Assembly (NCBI GenBank): GCA_023418835.1
Contig: JAEZYW010000062.1
Coordinates: forward strand, 1-21,647
Reading direction: 5' to 3'
Source of the DNA: Bacillota bacterium
GTDB lineage: Bacteria > Bacillota > Clostridia > Tissierellales > Peptoniphilaceae
DNA: 21,647 nucleotides
Shown: positions 8,700-15,146 of the stretch, one piece after another
How the letters are laid out: every line of letters begins with the position of its first letter
How positions within the stretch are numbered: position 1 is the first letter of the stretch
Notes under the pieces: generated by a model
Seen by the model: only the letters and a program-made list of their open reading frames with translations
Told to the model about the DNA's origin: nothing
Database searches by the model: none
Translations under genes and position numbers: made by a program

Positions 8700-8730
8700 A
8701 ACTAAGCTATTTCAAGCTTAGTTTTTATTT
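8700..8730 (+). terminator. Intrinsic terminator of metNIQ (second hairpin)
   Basis: AACTAAGCT (8700-8708) and AGCTTAGTT (8715-8723) form a perfect 9-bp stem with a six-base loop, followed by TTTATTT. It is a tandem arrangement with the preceding hairpin, separating metQ from the pirin gene. Confidence 0.8.
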
Positions 8731-8757
8731 GTCAACCATTATTAAGGGAGGTGTTTA

Positions 8758-8763
8758 TATAAT
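8758..8763 (+). promoter_or_regulatory. Probable -10 box of the pirin gene
   Basis: A perfect TATAAT lies about 66 bases before the pirin start. No convincing -35 hexamer sits 16-18 bases upstream. It lies directly before the palindromic cluster at 8774-8795, which would cover the transcript start. Confidence 0.45.
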
Positions 8764-8773
8764 ACATATCTGG

Positions 8774-8795
8774 GTAACATGTTACTAGTTAGTAA
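8774..8795. promoter_or_regulatory. Overlapping palindromes, likely repressor operator for the pirin gene
   Basis: GTAACATGTTAC (8774-8785) is a perfect 12-base palindrome. It overlaps a second inverted repeat, TTACTA-GT-TAGTAA (8782-8795). Three GTAAC-type half-sites are thus spaced in a row just downstream of the likely -10 box. This resembles winged-helix (MarR or HxlR type) operators; no such regulator gene is in the window. The palindromes are seen directly; the regulatory role is inferred. Confidence 0.5.
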
Positions 8796-8828
8796 TAATG
8801 TAAAAGCAAATTAATTGGAGGTTATATA

Positions 8829-9668
8829 GTGAAAGCTAAAGTCGTAAAGGCAGTAAAAGGTGTACCTGCTGTGGACGGAGCAGGTGTAAGTTTGACTAGA
8901 GTTTTGGGTCGTGGAACAATTGAAGATTTTGATCCCATACTAATGTTAGATTCCTTTGACTCCACAAACCCGGAAGATTATCTTGAAGGTTTCCCAACTC
9001 ATCCCCATAGAGGAATAGAAACTGTAACTTATCTTGCATCAGGAAGAATGGACCATAAAGATTCAATGGGAAATGAAGGGGTTATTTTAGATGGCGACGT
9101 TCAGTGGATGACAGCTGGTTCAGGTATTATGCACTCAGAATATCCCAAAGAATCAGAAAGGATGTTGGGGCTTCAATTTTGGTTAAATTTACCTAGTACA
9201 GAAAAAATGGACGAGCCGAAATACTTTGACATTAAAGGCGAAGATATGCCTACAATTACAGAAGACGGGGCAACCTATAAAGTAATTTCAGGGAAATTTA
9301 AAGATGCCGAGGGAGTAAAACCGCACCACATCCAAGCGAAATTTGTTGAGGTTAAATTAGAACCCCATGTAAAGTTTGAAATTCCTTTGGAAGAGTTTGA
9401 AAACCACTTTATTTTTAATTTAGAAGGTGGAGTTAAGATCGAGGACAAAGTTTATACAGAAAAAACTGCAGTTTTAATTGGAGAGGGAACTCATATAGAA
9501 ATCGAATCTACAGATGAACCACTTCACATTATTTTTGTGGAAGCTCCAAGACTTAACGAGCCAGTGGCTTGGGCTGGTCCAATTGCAATGAATACAAATG
9601 AAGAACTTAGAATTGCTTTTGAAGATTTGGAAAATGGAACTTTTGTAAAAGTAAATCCAGGAATGTAA
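8829..9668 (+). CDS. Pirin family cupin protein
   Basis: This 279-residue protein has the N-terminal pirin cupin and C-terminal pirin domain. The metal ligands of pirin are present: H58 and H60 in THPHRGIETVTY, then H102 and E104 in GSGIMHSEYP. It should therefore bind Fe or another divalent metal. Some family members are quercetin dioxygenases or redox-linked regulators; the activity of this one cannot be told from sequence. The start is GTG, chosen because GGAGG (8817-8821) lies seven bases upstream and the protein then begins MKAKVVKAVKG as in relatives. It appears monocistronic, between the metQ terminators and the proS T-box promoter. Two overlapping palindromes near its promoter suggest control by a repressor. 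Confidence 0.92.
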   Translation: MKAKVVKAVKGVPAVDGAGVSLTRVLGRGTIEDFDPILMLDSFDSTNPEDYLEGFPTHPHRGIETVTYLASGRMDHKDSMGNEGVILDGDVQWMTAGSGIMHSEYPKESERMLGLQFWLNLPSTEKMDEPKYFDIKGEDMPTITEDGATYKVISGKFKDAEGVKPHHIQAKFVEVKLEPHVKFEIPLEEFENHFIFNLEGGVKIEDKVYTEKTAVLIGEGTHIEIESTDEPLHIIFVEAPRLNEPVAWAGPIAMNTNEELRIAFEDLENGTFVKVNPGM

Positions 9669-9674
9669 TGGATA

Positions 9675-9703
9675 TTGACATATAATAATGAATATGATAA
9701 TCT
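9675..9703 (+). promoter_or_regulatory. Promoter of the proS T-box transcript
   Basis: A perfect TTGACA -35 (9675-9680) starts seven bases after the pirin stop. The -10 is either GATAAT (9696-9701, 15-base spacer) or TAATCT (9698-9703, 17-base spacer). No terminator separates the pirin gene from it. Confidence 0.65.
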
Positions 9704-9709
9704 AAAATT

Positions 9710-9888
9710 TGCAATGAAAAGATCCATAGTTGAGATATGGTTTAGCGAGGGACCGACGGTGGAAGGGTCCTACCCACTATCTTTACTTACCTAATCTTGG
9801 AGCAAATGGGTAATTCCAATATAGATTATTGAGTTTAAATTAGAGTGGTACCACGGCATTTCGTCTCTTGGAGATGAGATGCCTTTTT
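9710..9888 (+). ncRNA. T-box leader upstream of proS, compact stem I
   Basis: The T-box motif AGAGTGGTACCACGG (9842-9856) is followed by a terminator with arms 9855-9867 and 9871-9883 and a T run. A stem I closes with AAAGAT (9718-9723) and ATCTTT (9779-9784). Its distal hairpin GGACC/GGTCC encloses a GGTG-containing loop. Stem I spans about 67 bases, against about 96 in the methionine T-box of this window. The 3' side of the internal loop contains CCCA (9773-9776), so the specifier is CCC or CCA, both proline, in agreement with the gene it precedes. The exact codon is uncertain because the usual GAAC before the specifier is absent. Confidence 0.85.
9855..9888 (+). terminator. T-box regulated terminator before proS
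   Basis: GGCATTTCGTCTC and GAGATGAGATGCC pair over 13 bp with wobbles, followed by TTTTT. The 5' arm overlaps the T-box antiterminator sequence, giving the usual either-or switch. Confidence 0.88.
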
Positions 9889-9909
9889 ATTATAGTTTTA
9901 GGAGGAAAT

Positions 9910-11628
9910 ATGAGATTATCAAAATTGTACATGCCTACCCTTAGGGAGGTTCCATCGGATGCAGAAATACCTAGTCATCAACTCTTACTTAGAGCTGGAA
10001 TGATTAGAGTAAATGTAAGTGGAATTTATACTTTTTTGCCATTAGGATTTAGAGTAATAAAAAAAATTGAACAAATTGTAAGAGAAGAAATGGATAAAGC
10101 TGGAAGCCAAGAGTCTTTACTTTCTGCTGTTCAACCTAAAGAAATATGGGAACAAACTGGAAGATGGGATGATTTTGGACCTGAAATGTTTAAACTTCAC
10201 GATAGACACGACAGAGATTTTTGTTTAGGACCAACTCATGAAGAGTATTTTACAAACCTAATAAAAGATGAAATTAAAAGTTACAAGCAGCTACCTTTAA
10301 ATCTATACCAAATTCAAACCAAATATCGTGACGAAAAGAGACCGCGATTTGGAATAATAAGAGCTAGAGAATTTATTATGAAAGATGCTTATTCCTTTGA
10401 TAAAGATCCTGAAGGAATGAGAGAAAGCTATAAAATTATGTGGGAAGCTTATGAAAAAGCCTTTGACAGAATGGAAATAGACTACAAGGTAGTACAAGGA
10501 GATAGTGGAGCAATGGGTGGTTCAGACTCTCACGAATTTATCGCTTTATCAGAAGTAGGAGAAGGCGTTATTGCATATTCAAAAGAGAGTTCTTATGCTG
10601 CCACTAGCGAAAAAGCAAAAGTTATAATCGATGTAGACGAAAGTGAAGAGTTAAAAGAATCTAAAGAAGTACACACACCTGGGATAACTACTATAGAAGA
10701 ACTTTCCGAATTTTTGAATGTAGAAAAAGAAAAATTAGCAAAAATTGTAATTTATGAAAAAATAGACGGTGAGATGATTCTGGCATTAATCCCAGGACAT
10801 AGACAACTAAACGAAGTTAAACTCTTCAACGCGGCTAAAGTAAATGCCTTTGATATGGAAATTGCATCAGACGAAGCCATTGAAAAATTGACAGGAGCTA
10901 AAGCAGGATTTTCTGGACCAATAGGATTAAATGGAAAATATAGATTATATGTAGACGAAAGACTTACTAGAATGAAAAACCTAGTGGTTGGTGCAAATAA
11001 AACGAATTATCATATGATAAATGTAAATTATCAAAGGGATTTTGAAGGGATTATAGCAGAAGACCTTTTAGAAGTAGAAGAAGGAGATAAAGATCCAGAA
11101 TCCAACGGGGTATTGCACTTAGATAGAGGAATTGAAGTTGGAAATATTTTCCAATTGGGAACAAAATATTCTGATGCCTTTAACTTTAATTATTTAGATG
11201 AAAATGGAAAAGAACAAATAGTTTATATGGGTTCTTATGGAATTGGAGTCTCAAGATCAGCAGCAGCAATTGTAGAACAACACCACGACGAAGATGGAAT
11301 AATTTGGCCGATGTCTGTTGCACCTTATCATTTGATAATTACTTGCGTAAATACTAAAGACGAAGTCCAAGTTAATCTATCTGAAAAAATTTATAAAGAA
11401 TTTTCAAATTTAGGTTTAGAAGTCCTATTAGACGATAGAAATGAAAGACCAGGAGTCAAATTCAAAGATAGAGATTTGATAGGAATTCCATTAAGAGTAA
11501 CCGTCGGAAAGAAAGCAGCTGAGGAGGTTGTAGAGTTTTCTACAAGGAAAGATAAGAAAAACGAAGAATTAAATATAAGTGAATTGATTAAGAAAATAGA
11601 CAAAGAGTTTTTAAATTACACTCGATAA
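9910..11628 (+). CDS. proS: Prolyl-tRNA synthetase, bacterial long form
   Basis: This 572-residue class II synthetase charges tRNA-Pro. The ATG at 9910 is chosen because GGAGG lies five bases upstream and the protein then begins MRLSKLYMPTLREVP, the family N-terminus. A longer frame from 9868 would run through the T-box terminator. Motif 1 surrounds PLGFRVIKKIE, then LGPTHEE, and motif 2 is YRDEKRPRFGIIRAREF. An editing (YbaK/INS) domain follows at roughly 220-400. Motif 3 is GSYGIGVSRSAAAIVEQ, and the anticodon-binding domain occupies the last 110 or so residues. The T-box leader upstream links expression to tRNA-Pro charging. Confidence 0.96.
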   Translation: MRLSKLYMPTLREVPSDAEIPSHQLLLRAGMIRVNVSGIYTFLPLGFRVIKKIEQIVREEMDKAGSQESLLSAVQPKEIWEQTGRWDDFGPEMFKLHDRHDRDFCLGPTHEEYFTNLIKDEIKSYKQLPLNLYQIQTKYRDEKRPRFGIIRAREFIMKDAYSFDKDPEGMRESYKIMWEAYEKAFDRMEIDYKVVQGDSGAMGGSDSHEFIALSEVGEGVIAYSKESSYAATSEKAKVIIDVDESEELKESKEVHTPGITTIEELSEFLNVEKEKLAKIVIYEKIDGEMILALIPGHRQLNEVKLFNAAKVNAFDMEIASDEAIEKLTGAKAGFSGPIGLNGKYRLYVDERLTRMKNLVVGANKTNYHMINVNYQRDFEGIIAEDLLEVEEGDKDPESNGVLHLDRGIEVGNIFQLGTKYSDAFNFNYLDENGKEQIVYMGSYGIGVSRSAAAIVEQHHDEDGIIWPMSVAPYHLIITCVNTKDEVQVNLSEKIYKEFSNLGLEVLLDDRNERPGVKFKDRDLIGIPLRVTVGKKAAEEVVEFSTRKDKKNEELNISELIKKIDKEFLNYTR

Positions 11629-11646
11629 TTGAGGTATAATCAGAAG

Positions 11647-11713
11647 TTCAGTGAGAAGAGTTTCATTTAATGATAAATAATTACATGAAATTTTCATTTT
11701 CACTGGATTTTTC
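11647..11713 (+). terminator. Possible terminator after proS with long loop
   Basis: TTCAGTGA (11647-11654) pairs with TCACTGGA (11700-11707), and inner TTTCAT pairs with ATGAAA (11661-11666 and 11685-11690), followed by TTTTTCTT. The stem is interrupted and the loop long, so efficiency is doubtful. A TATAAT at 11635-11640 precedes it, so it could alternatively be an attenuator-like leader for oppA. Confidence 0.45.
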
Positions 11714-11742
11714 TTAATAAAACGTTTACAATAGCTTATAGA
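11714..11742 (+). promoter_or_regulatory. Tentative oppA promoter
   Basis: TTAATA (11714-11719) and TATAGA (11737-11742) are 17 bases apart. Both hexamers are imperfect. The start point would fall near 11749, just before the inverted repeat at 11757-11773. Confidence 0.4.
11717..11731 (-). promoter_or_regulatory. cre-like site (CcpA operator) upstream of oppA
   Basis: On the minus strand TTGTAAACGTTTTAT matches the catabolite-responsive element consensus WTGNAANCGNWNNCW at every defined position but one. It overlaps the tentative oppA promoter, so CcpA binding would repress peptide uptake when preferred sugar is present. Site identity comes from consensus comparison; function is inferred. 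Confidence 0.5.
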
Positions 11743-11756
11743 TGCAATTAATTTTA

Positions 11757-11773
11757 AAACGGATATACCGTTT
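11757..11773. promoter_or_regulatory. Inverted repeat before oppA
   Basis: AAACGG-ATATA-CCGTTT is a perfect 6-bp inverted repeat with a five-base AT spacer, flanked by TTTTA and AAAAT. It lies ten bases upstream of the oppA Shine-Dalgarno sequence. It may be an operator or a leader hairpin; no U-run follows, so it is not a terminator. Confidence 0.4.
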
Positions 11774-11795
11774 AAAATGAATAGGAGGAATAATA

Positions 11796-14042
11796 ATGAC
11801 AAAGAAACGCATCGCTTTATTATTAGCGCTGATGCTGCTAACTACAGTATTTTTAGCAGCATGTGGTGGGGACAAAAAAGCTGAGACTCCTGCGCCAGCA
11901 GAAGAGACTACTGAAACAGCTGAAGAAACCACAGAGACAACTGAAGAAGAACCAGCAGAAGAGACTGTTGACAGTGTAGAAAAATTCGCTGACGAGCAAA
12001 CTCTAGTAGTAGCTGGAGCTGAGTTAAACGGATCCTACATTAACGGATTTGGAAACGCAACTTATGACGTGTGGATTAAGAGAATTATTGGAAATTACGA
12101 TGGCGATTTAGGATATGCTACAACTTATTATGATGAAGCTGGAGAATTCCATGTTAATCCTACTGTTGTCGTAGGTGAACCAGTGGTAACTGAAAATGCT
12201 GACGGTTCTAAAACATATGAATTTAAAATTAACGAAAACCTTGTTTGGAATGATGGAAATCCAATAACTGCAAAAGACTACGTTTTTGGAGTACTATTCG
12301 GAGCGACAGAACAATGGATGCTTACTGGTGCTAACAACGCAACAGTTGCAGAAGATTATTTAGGATTTGACGAATTCCATGACGGAACTTCAAATGAATT
12401 TCCAGGTATCGAATTAGTTGATGATTATACATTTAAAGTAACTTTAAAAGCAGATAAAGTACCTTATTTCTATGAAACATATTTAATAGGAACATCACCA
12501 AGACCACTTCACAGATATGCACCTAATGTAGACGTATCAGGTTCATCTTTAGTGGTTGCAGAAGGATATGAAGTTACTGAAGAAGACAGAGCTGAAGTAA
12601 TTAGAATTCAAGAAGAACGTGTTAAAAAGCTTCAAGAATCTTATGATGCTGAATTAGAAAAAGCTAAAGAAAACGAAGAATTTGACGAAGCAGCTTACAC
12701 ACCTCTTACTGAAAATTACCAAGCAGAACTTGAAAAAGAAGATTTAGATCCAACTCACAAGAGCTTATTAGGCATGTATGCTGAAATAAAAGAAGGCGAA
12801 GAATTATTAGCTGGATACAACGATGGTTCAGCTGAACTTTCTCCACTTGAAATTCTTTTAACTAGAGCAGCTGACGAAGTAGCTAACGTATACAGATTTA
12901 AGCCAGACGTAACTTGTGGACCTTACCAATTTGTAGAGTTTGGAAACAACATGGCTAAAGTTACTATTAACGACAAATTCGTTGGAAACGCTGAAGGCGA
13001 ACTTCCAAAGATTCAAAACGTAGTAGTACAAACTGTTAACCCTAAGATTGACGTAGACCTTGCAATTGCAGGAACTATTGACATTGTTCATGGAACAATT
13101 GAAGGAGAAAAAATAGATAAAGCTAAATCTAATTCAGATTCAGTTGGATATAATAGCTTCCCAAGAAACGGTTACGGTGTAATGCACACAATAACTGACC
13201 AAGGAGCTACTCAACACAAAGGAGTTAGACAAGCTATAGCTTACTCACTAGATAGAAATGAGTTCGTTCAAACTATCGCAGGTGGATACGGTTCTGTTGT
13301 AAATGGAGCTTTTGGTATTAACCAATTTGAATACATTGCAATGGGAGATGACTTCCTAGACCAAGCTATCAACTACACTAAAAATGCTGATGCAGGTAAT
13401 GCAGCACTAGATACAACTCCATATCTTTATGAAGCAGACGGATCTACTCCATGGGATCCAGCAAAAGCTGAAGAACAATACAATTCTAACAAAGAAGGGT
13501 TTGACTATTGGAGACATGACGAAAACGGAAATATCCTAAGAGTTATCCACGAAGGTACTGACGGACTTAACGTTTCTGAATTGATTTCAGCTCAAATTCC
13601 TGACAACGCAAAACTTTTAGGTATGCAATATATCTTTAAGCCAGTTGACTTTGCAACTATGTTAGATCACTATTACAACCCTGATAAGGACGATACAGAT
13701 GCAGCTACAGTATTCAATATGGGTACAGGATTTGCTATTCCAAACGATCCATACAAATCTTACCACTCATCTCAAATTGATACAGGGGATAATAGAAACA
13801 GAGTTAACGACCCTGACCTAGATCCAATTCTAGAGACAATGAGAAGAGCAGATCCATCTGATGTAGATACCTGGAATAACGGTTGGTTACAATTCCAACT
13901 TTGGTACAATGAAAACTTACCAAATATTCCACTATATGCTAACGAATATTACGATATTCACACTAGCAGAGTTCAAAATTTATCTACAACACCAATGCAC
14001 AATTGGTCAGATCTAATTTGTCAATTAGAACTTGTAGATTAA
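11796..14042 (+). CDS. oppA: Oligopeptide ABC transporter substrate-binding lipoprotein with helical insertion
   Basis: This 748-residue binding protein of the SBP_bac_5 family is well above the usual 530-600. The signal peptide ends in lipobox LAAC (Cys23). A Thr/Glu-rich linker occupies about 29-68. The fold then shows LVWNDGNPITAKDYVFG at 149-165, TCGPYQFVEFG at 373-383, and GVRQAIAYSLDRNEF at 476-490. Between PLHRYAP (237-243) and TCGPYQF lies an extra charged, helix-rich block (about 258-365), rich in Glu and Lys with coiled-coil character. AGGAGG (11783-11788) sets the start. It heads the operon and is followed by a hairpin that probably lowers downstream expression. It binds peptides outside the cell for OppBCDF; the ligand range is unknown. 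Confidence 0.92.
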   Translation: MTKKRIALLLALMLLTTVFLAACGGDKKAETPAPAEETTETAEETTETTEEEPAEETVDSVEKFADEQTLVVAGAELNGSYINGFGNATYDVWIKRIIGNYDGDLGYATTYYDEAGEFHVNPTVVVGEPVVTENADGSKTYEFKINENLVWNDGNPITAKDYVFGVLFGATEQWMLTGANNATVAEDYLGFDEFHDGTSNEFPGIELVDDYTFKVTLKADKVPYFYETYLIGTSPRPLHRYAPNVDVSGSSLVVAEGYEVTEEDRAEVIRIQEERVKKLQESYDAELEKAKENEEFDEAAYTPLTENYQAELEKEDLDPTHKSLLGMYAEIKEGEELLAGYNDGSAELSPLEILLTRAADEVANVYRFKPDVTCGPYQFVEFGNNMAKVTINDKFVGNAEGELPKIQNVVVQTVNPKIDVDLAIAGTIDIVHGTIEGEKIDKAKSNSDSVGYNSFPRNGYGVMHTITDQGATQHKGVRQAIAYSLDRNEFVQTIAGGYGSVVNGAFGINQFEYIAMGDDFLDQAINYTKNADAGNAALDTTPYLYEADGSTPWDPAKAEEQYNSNKEGFDYWRHDENGNILRVIHEGTDGLNVSELISAQIPDNAKLLGMQYIFKPVDFATMLDHYYNPDKDDTDAATVFNMGTGFAIPNDPYKSYHSSQIDTGDNRNRVNDPDLDPILETMRRADPSDVDTWNNGWLQFQLWYNENLPNIPLYANEYYDIHTSRVQNLSTTPMHNWSDLICQLELVD
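12567..12890 (+). other. Helical insertion domain within OppA
   Basis: OppA residues about 258-365 are extra relative to ordinary OppA/DppA. The first half (EEDRAEVIRIQEERVKKLQ and onward) is predicted by eye to be a long amphipathic helix. A loop and more charged helices follow before the fold resumes at TCGPYQF. Boundaries are approximate. Confidence 0.6.
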
Positions 14043-14056
14043 TTAAAACTTCAAAT

Positions 14057-14090
14057 AGGGGAGCGAGCGTTGCTCTCTCCCTTATTTTTA
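14057..14090 (+). terminator. Intra-operon terminator-like hairpin between oppA and oppB
   Basis: AGGGGAG-C-GAGC (14057-14068) pairs with GCTC-T-CTCCCTT (14072-14083) around GTT, giving 11 bp with one mismatch and one wobble. TTATTTTTAT follows. The weak U tract suggests partial termination, fitting excess binding protein over membrane parts. Confidence 0.7.
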
Positions 14091-14153
14091 TGGTAAGAAT
14101 AATATGTAATATTAATTATTTAATAACTTATTAATCTTATTTAGGAAAGGAGA

Positions 14154-14171
14154 GTTATCACAATTGATAAC
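14154..14171 (+). promoter_or_regulatory. Hairpin inserted between the oppB Shine-Dalgarno and its start codon
   Basis: GTTATCA-CAAT-TGATAAC is a perfect 7-bp hairpin. It directly follows AAAGGAGA (14146-14153) and ends eight bases before the oppB ATG at 14180. In linear distance the SD is too far from the ATG (about 27 bases); folding the hairpin gives a normal spacing of about eight. Confidence 0.55.
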
Positions 14172-14179
14172 AAATAAAA

Positions 14180-15136
14180 ATGGTTAAATATATTTTAAAA
14201 AGACTTATAAACCTAATTCCAGTTCTGATAATTATTTCTATTGTTCTCTTCACTTTAAATGAAGCAATGCCGGGAAATCCTGTAGATTTGCTAATGCCAC
14301 AAAATATCACAAGCGAAACTCAACGTCAAGAGTTGAGAAGAGTTTTAGAAGAAAGATACAACCTAAATGGTCCTGTTCACGAAAGATATTTGGGATGGGT
14401 CGGAAGAGTACTTAGTGGCGAATTTGGAGAATCTACAAAATTCCAAAGGCCTGTAACAGATGTGGTTGGAACACCCCTTAGAAATACATTAATATTGAAC
14501 TTAGGTTCCACAATTATTGCTTTTGTCTTGTCAGTAGTAATTGGGATAAAATCTGCTGTAAGACGGGGTAGCTTTTATGACAAATTCTGGCAAGTTTTCT
14601 CATTAGCGGGAATTTCTTTGCCCATATTTTTTTCTGGTATGATGTTAATTTTCTTATTTGCAATTAAATTAAAATGGCTACCAGCTGGAATGATGCCGAT
14701 TCAAAACGATTTAATAACTTGGATAAAGCATCTTATTTTACCTACAATTACATTGACCATAGGATCTCTTGCAAGTACTTCGAGATACGTAAGAAATGCT
14801 ATGCTAGATGCTTTGAGTCAGGATTATATTAGAACGGCAAGAGCTAAGGGATTAAGTGAGTCAAAGGTAATTTACTCCCACGCATTTAGAAATGCTTTGA
14901 TTCCAGTTGTTACAGTTGTAGCTTGGAATATCATGGCTTTATTTAGCGGTGCTGCCATAACTGAGCATTTATTTGCATATAACGGAATTGGTAAATACTT
15001 TATAGATTCCATATTAGCTAGGGATTACAATGTAATTTTGATGTTAAATATGATGTACGCACTTATAACAGTATTTGGAAACCTGTTAATGGATATTGGA
15101 TATTCCTTAGCAGACCCAAGGGTAAGATTGGAGTAA
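14180..15136 (+). CDS. oppB: Oligopeptide ABC transporter permease OppB
   Basis: This 318-residue inner-membrane permease has six hydrophobic segments, the normal OppB/DppB size. It begins MVKYILKRLINLIPVLIIIS, typical of the family. An early extracellular loop holds MPGNPVDLL and RYNLNGPVHERYLGW. The EAA coupling motif lies around RTARAKGLSESKVIYSHAFRNA. With OppC it forms the peptide channel. No SD sits at the usual distance from the ATG; a hairpin bridges the gap to AAAGGAGA. A TTG-initiated seven-codon frame (14164) overlaps the start and is unlikely to matter. oppC follows ten bases later. Confidence 0.95.
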   Translation: MVKYILKRLINLIPVLIIISIVLFTLNEAMPGNPVDLLMPQNITSETQRQELRRVLEERYNLNGPVHERYLGWVGRVLSGEFGESTKFQRPVTDVVGTPLRNTLILNLGSTIIAFVLSVVIGIKSAVRRGSFYDKFWQVFSLAGISLPIFFSGMMLIFLFAIKLKWLPAGMMPIQNDLITWIKHLILPTITLTIGSLASTSRYVRNAMLDALSQDYIRTARAKGLSESKVIYSHAFRNALIPVVTVVAWNIMALFSGAAITEHLFAYNGIGKYFIDSILARDYNVILMLNMMYALITVFGNLLMDIGYSLADPRVRLE

Positions 15137-15146
15137 GGAGGGTAAT

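Noticed and set aside
8745..8752. Strong SD-like AAGGGAGGTG upstream of the pirin gene
   Set aside because: No start codon lies at usable distance; the nearest ATG (8779) opens only 11 codons. It overlaps the promoter region, so it is probably chance.
9868..9909. Fourteen extra N-terminal codons for proS
   Set aside because: They run through the T-box terminator; GGAGG fits only the ATG at 9910, and the family N-terminus begins there.
14164..14187. Seven-codon TTG frame overlapping the oppB start, a possible leader peptide
   Set aside because: The codon is TTG, it lies inside the hairpin, and its spacing from the SD is long. The hairpin-spacer explanation accounts for the region better.
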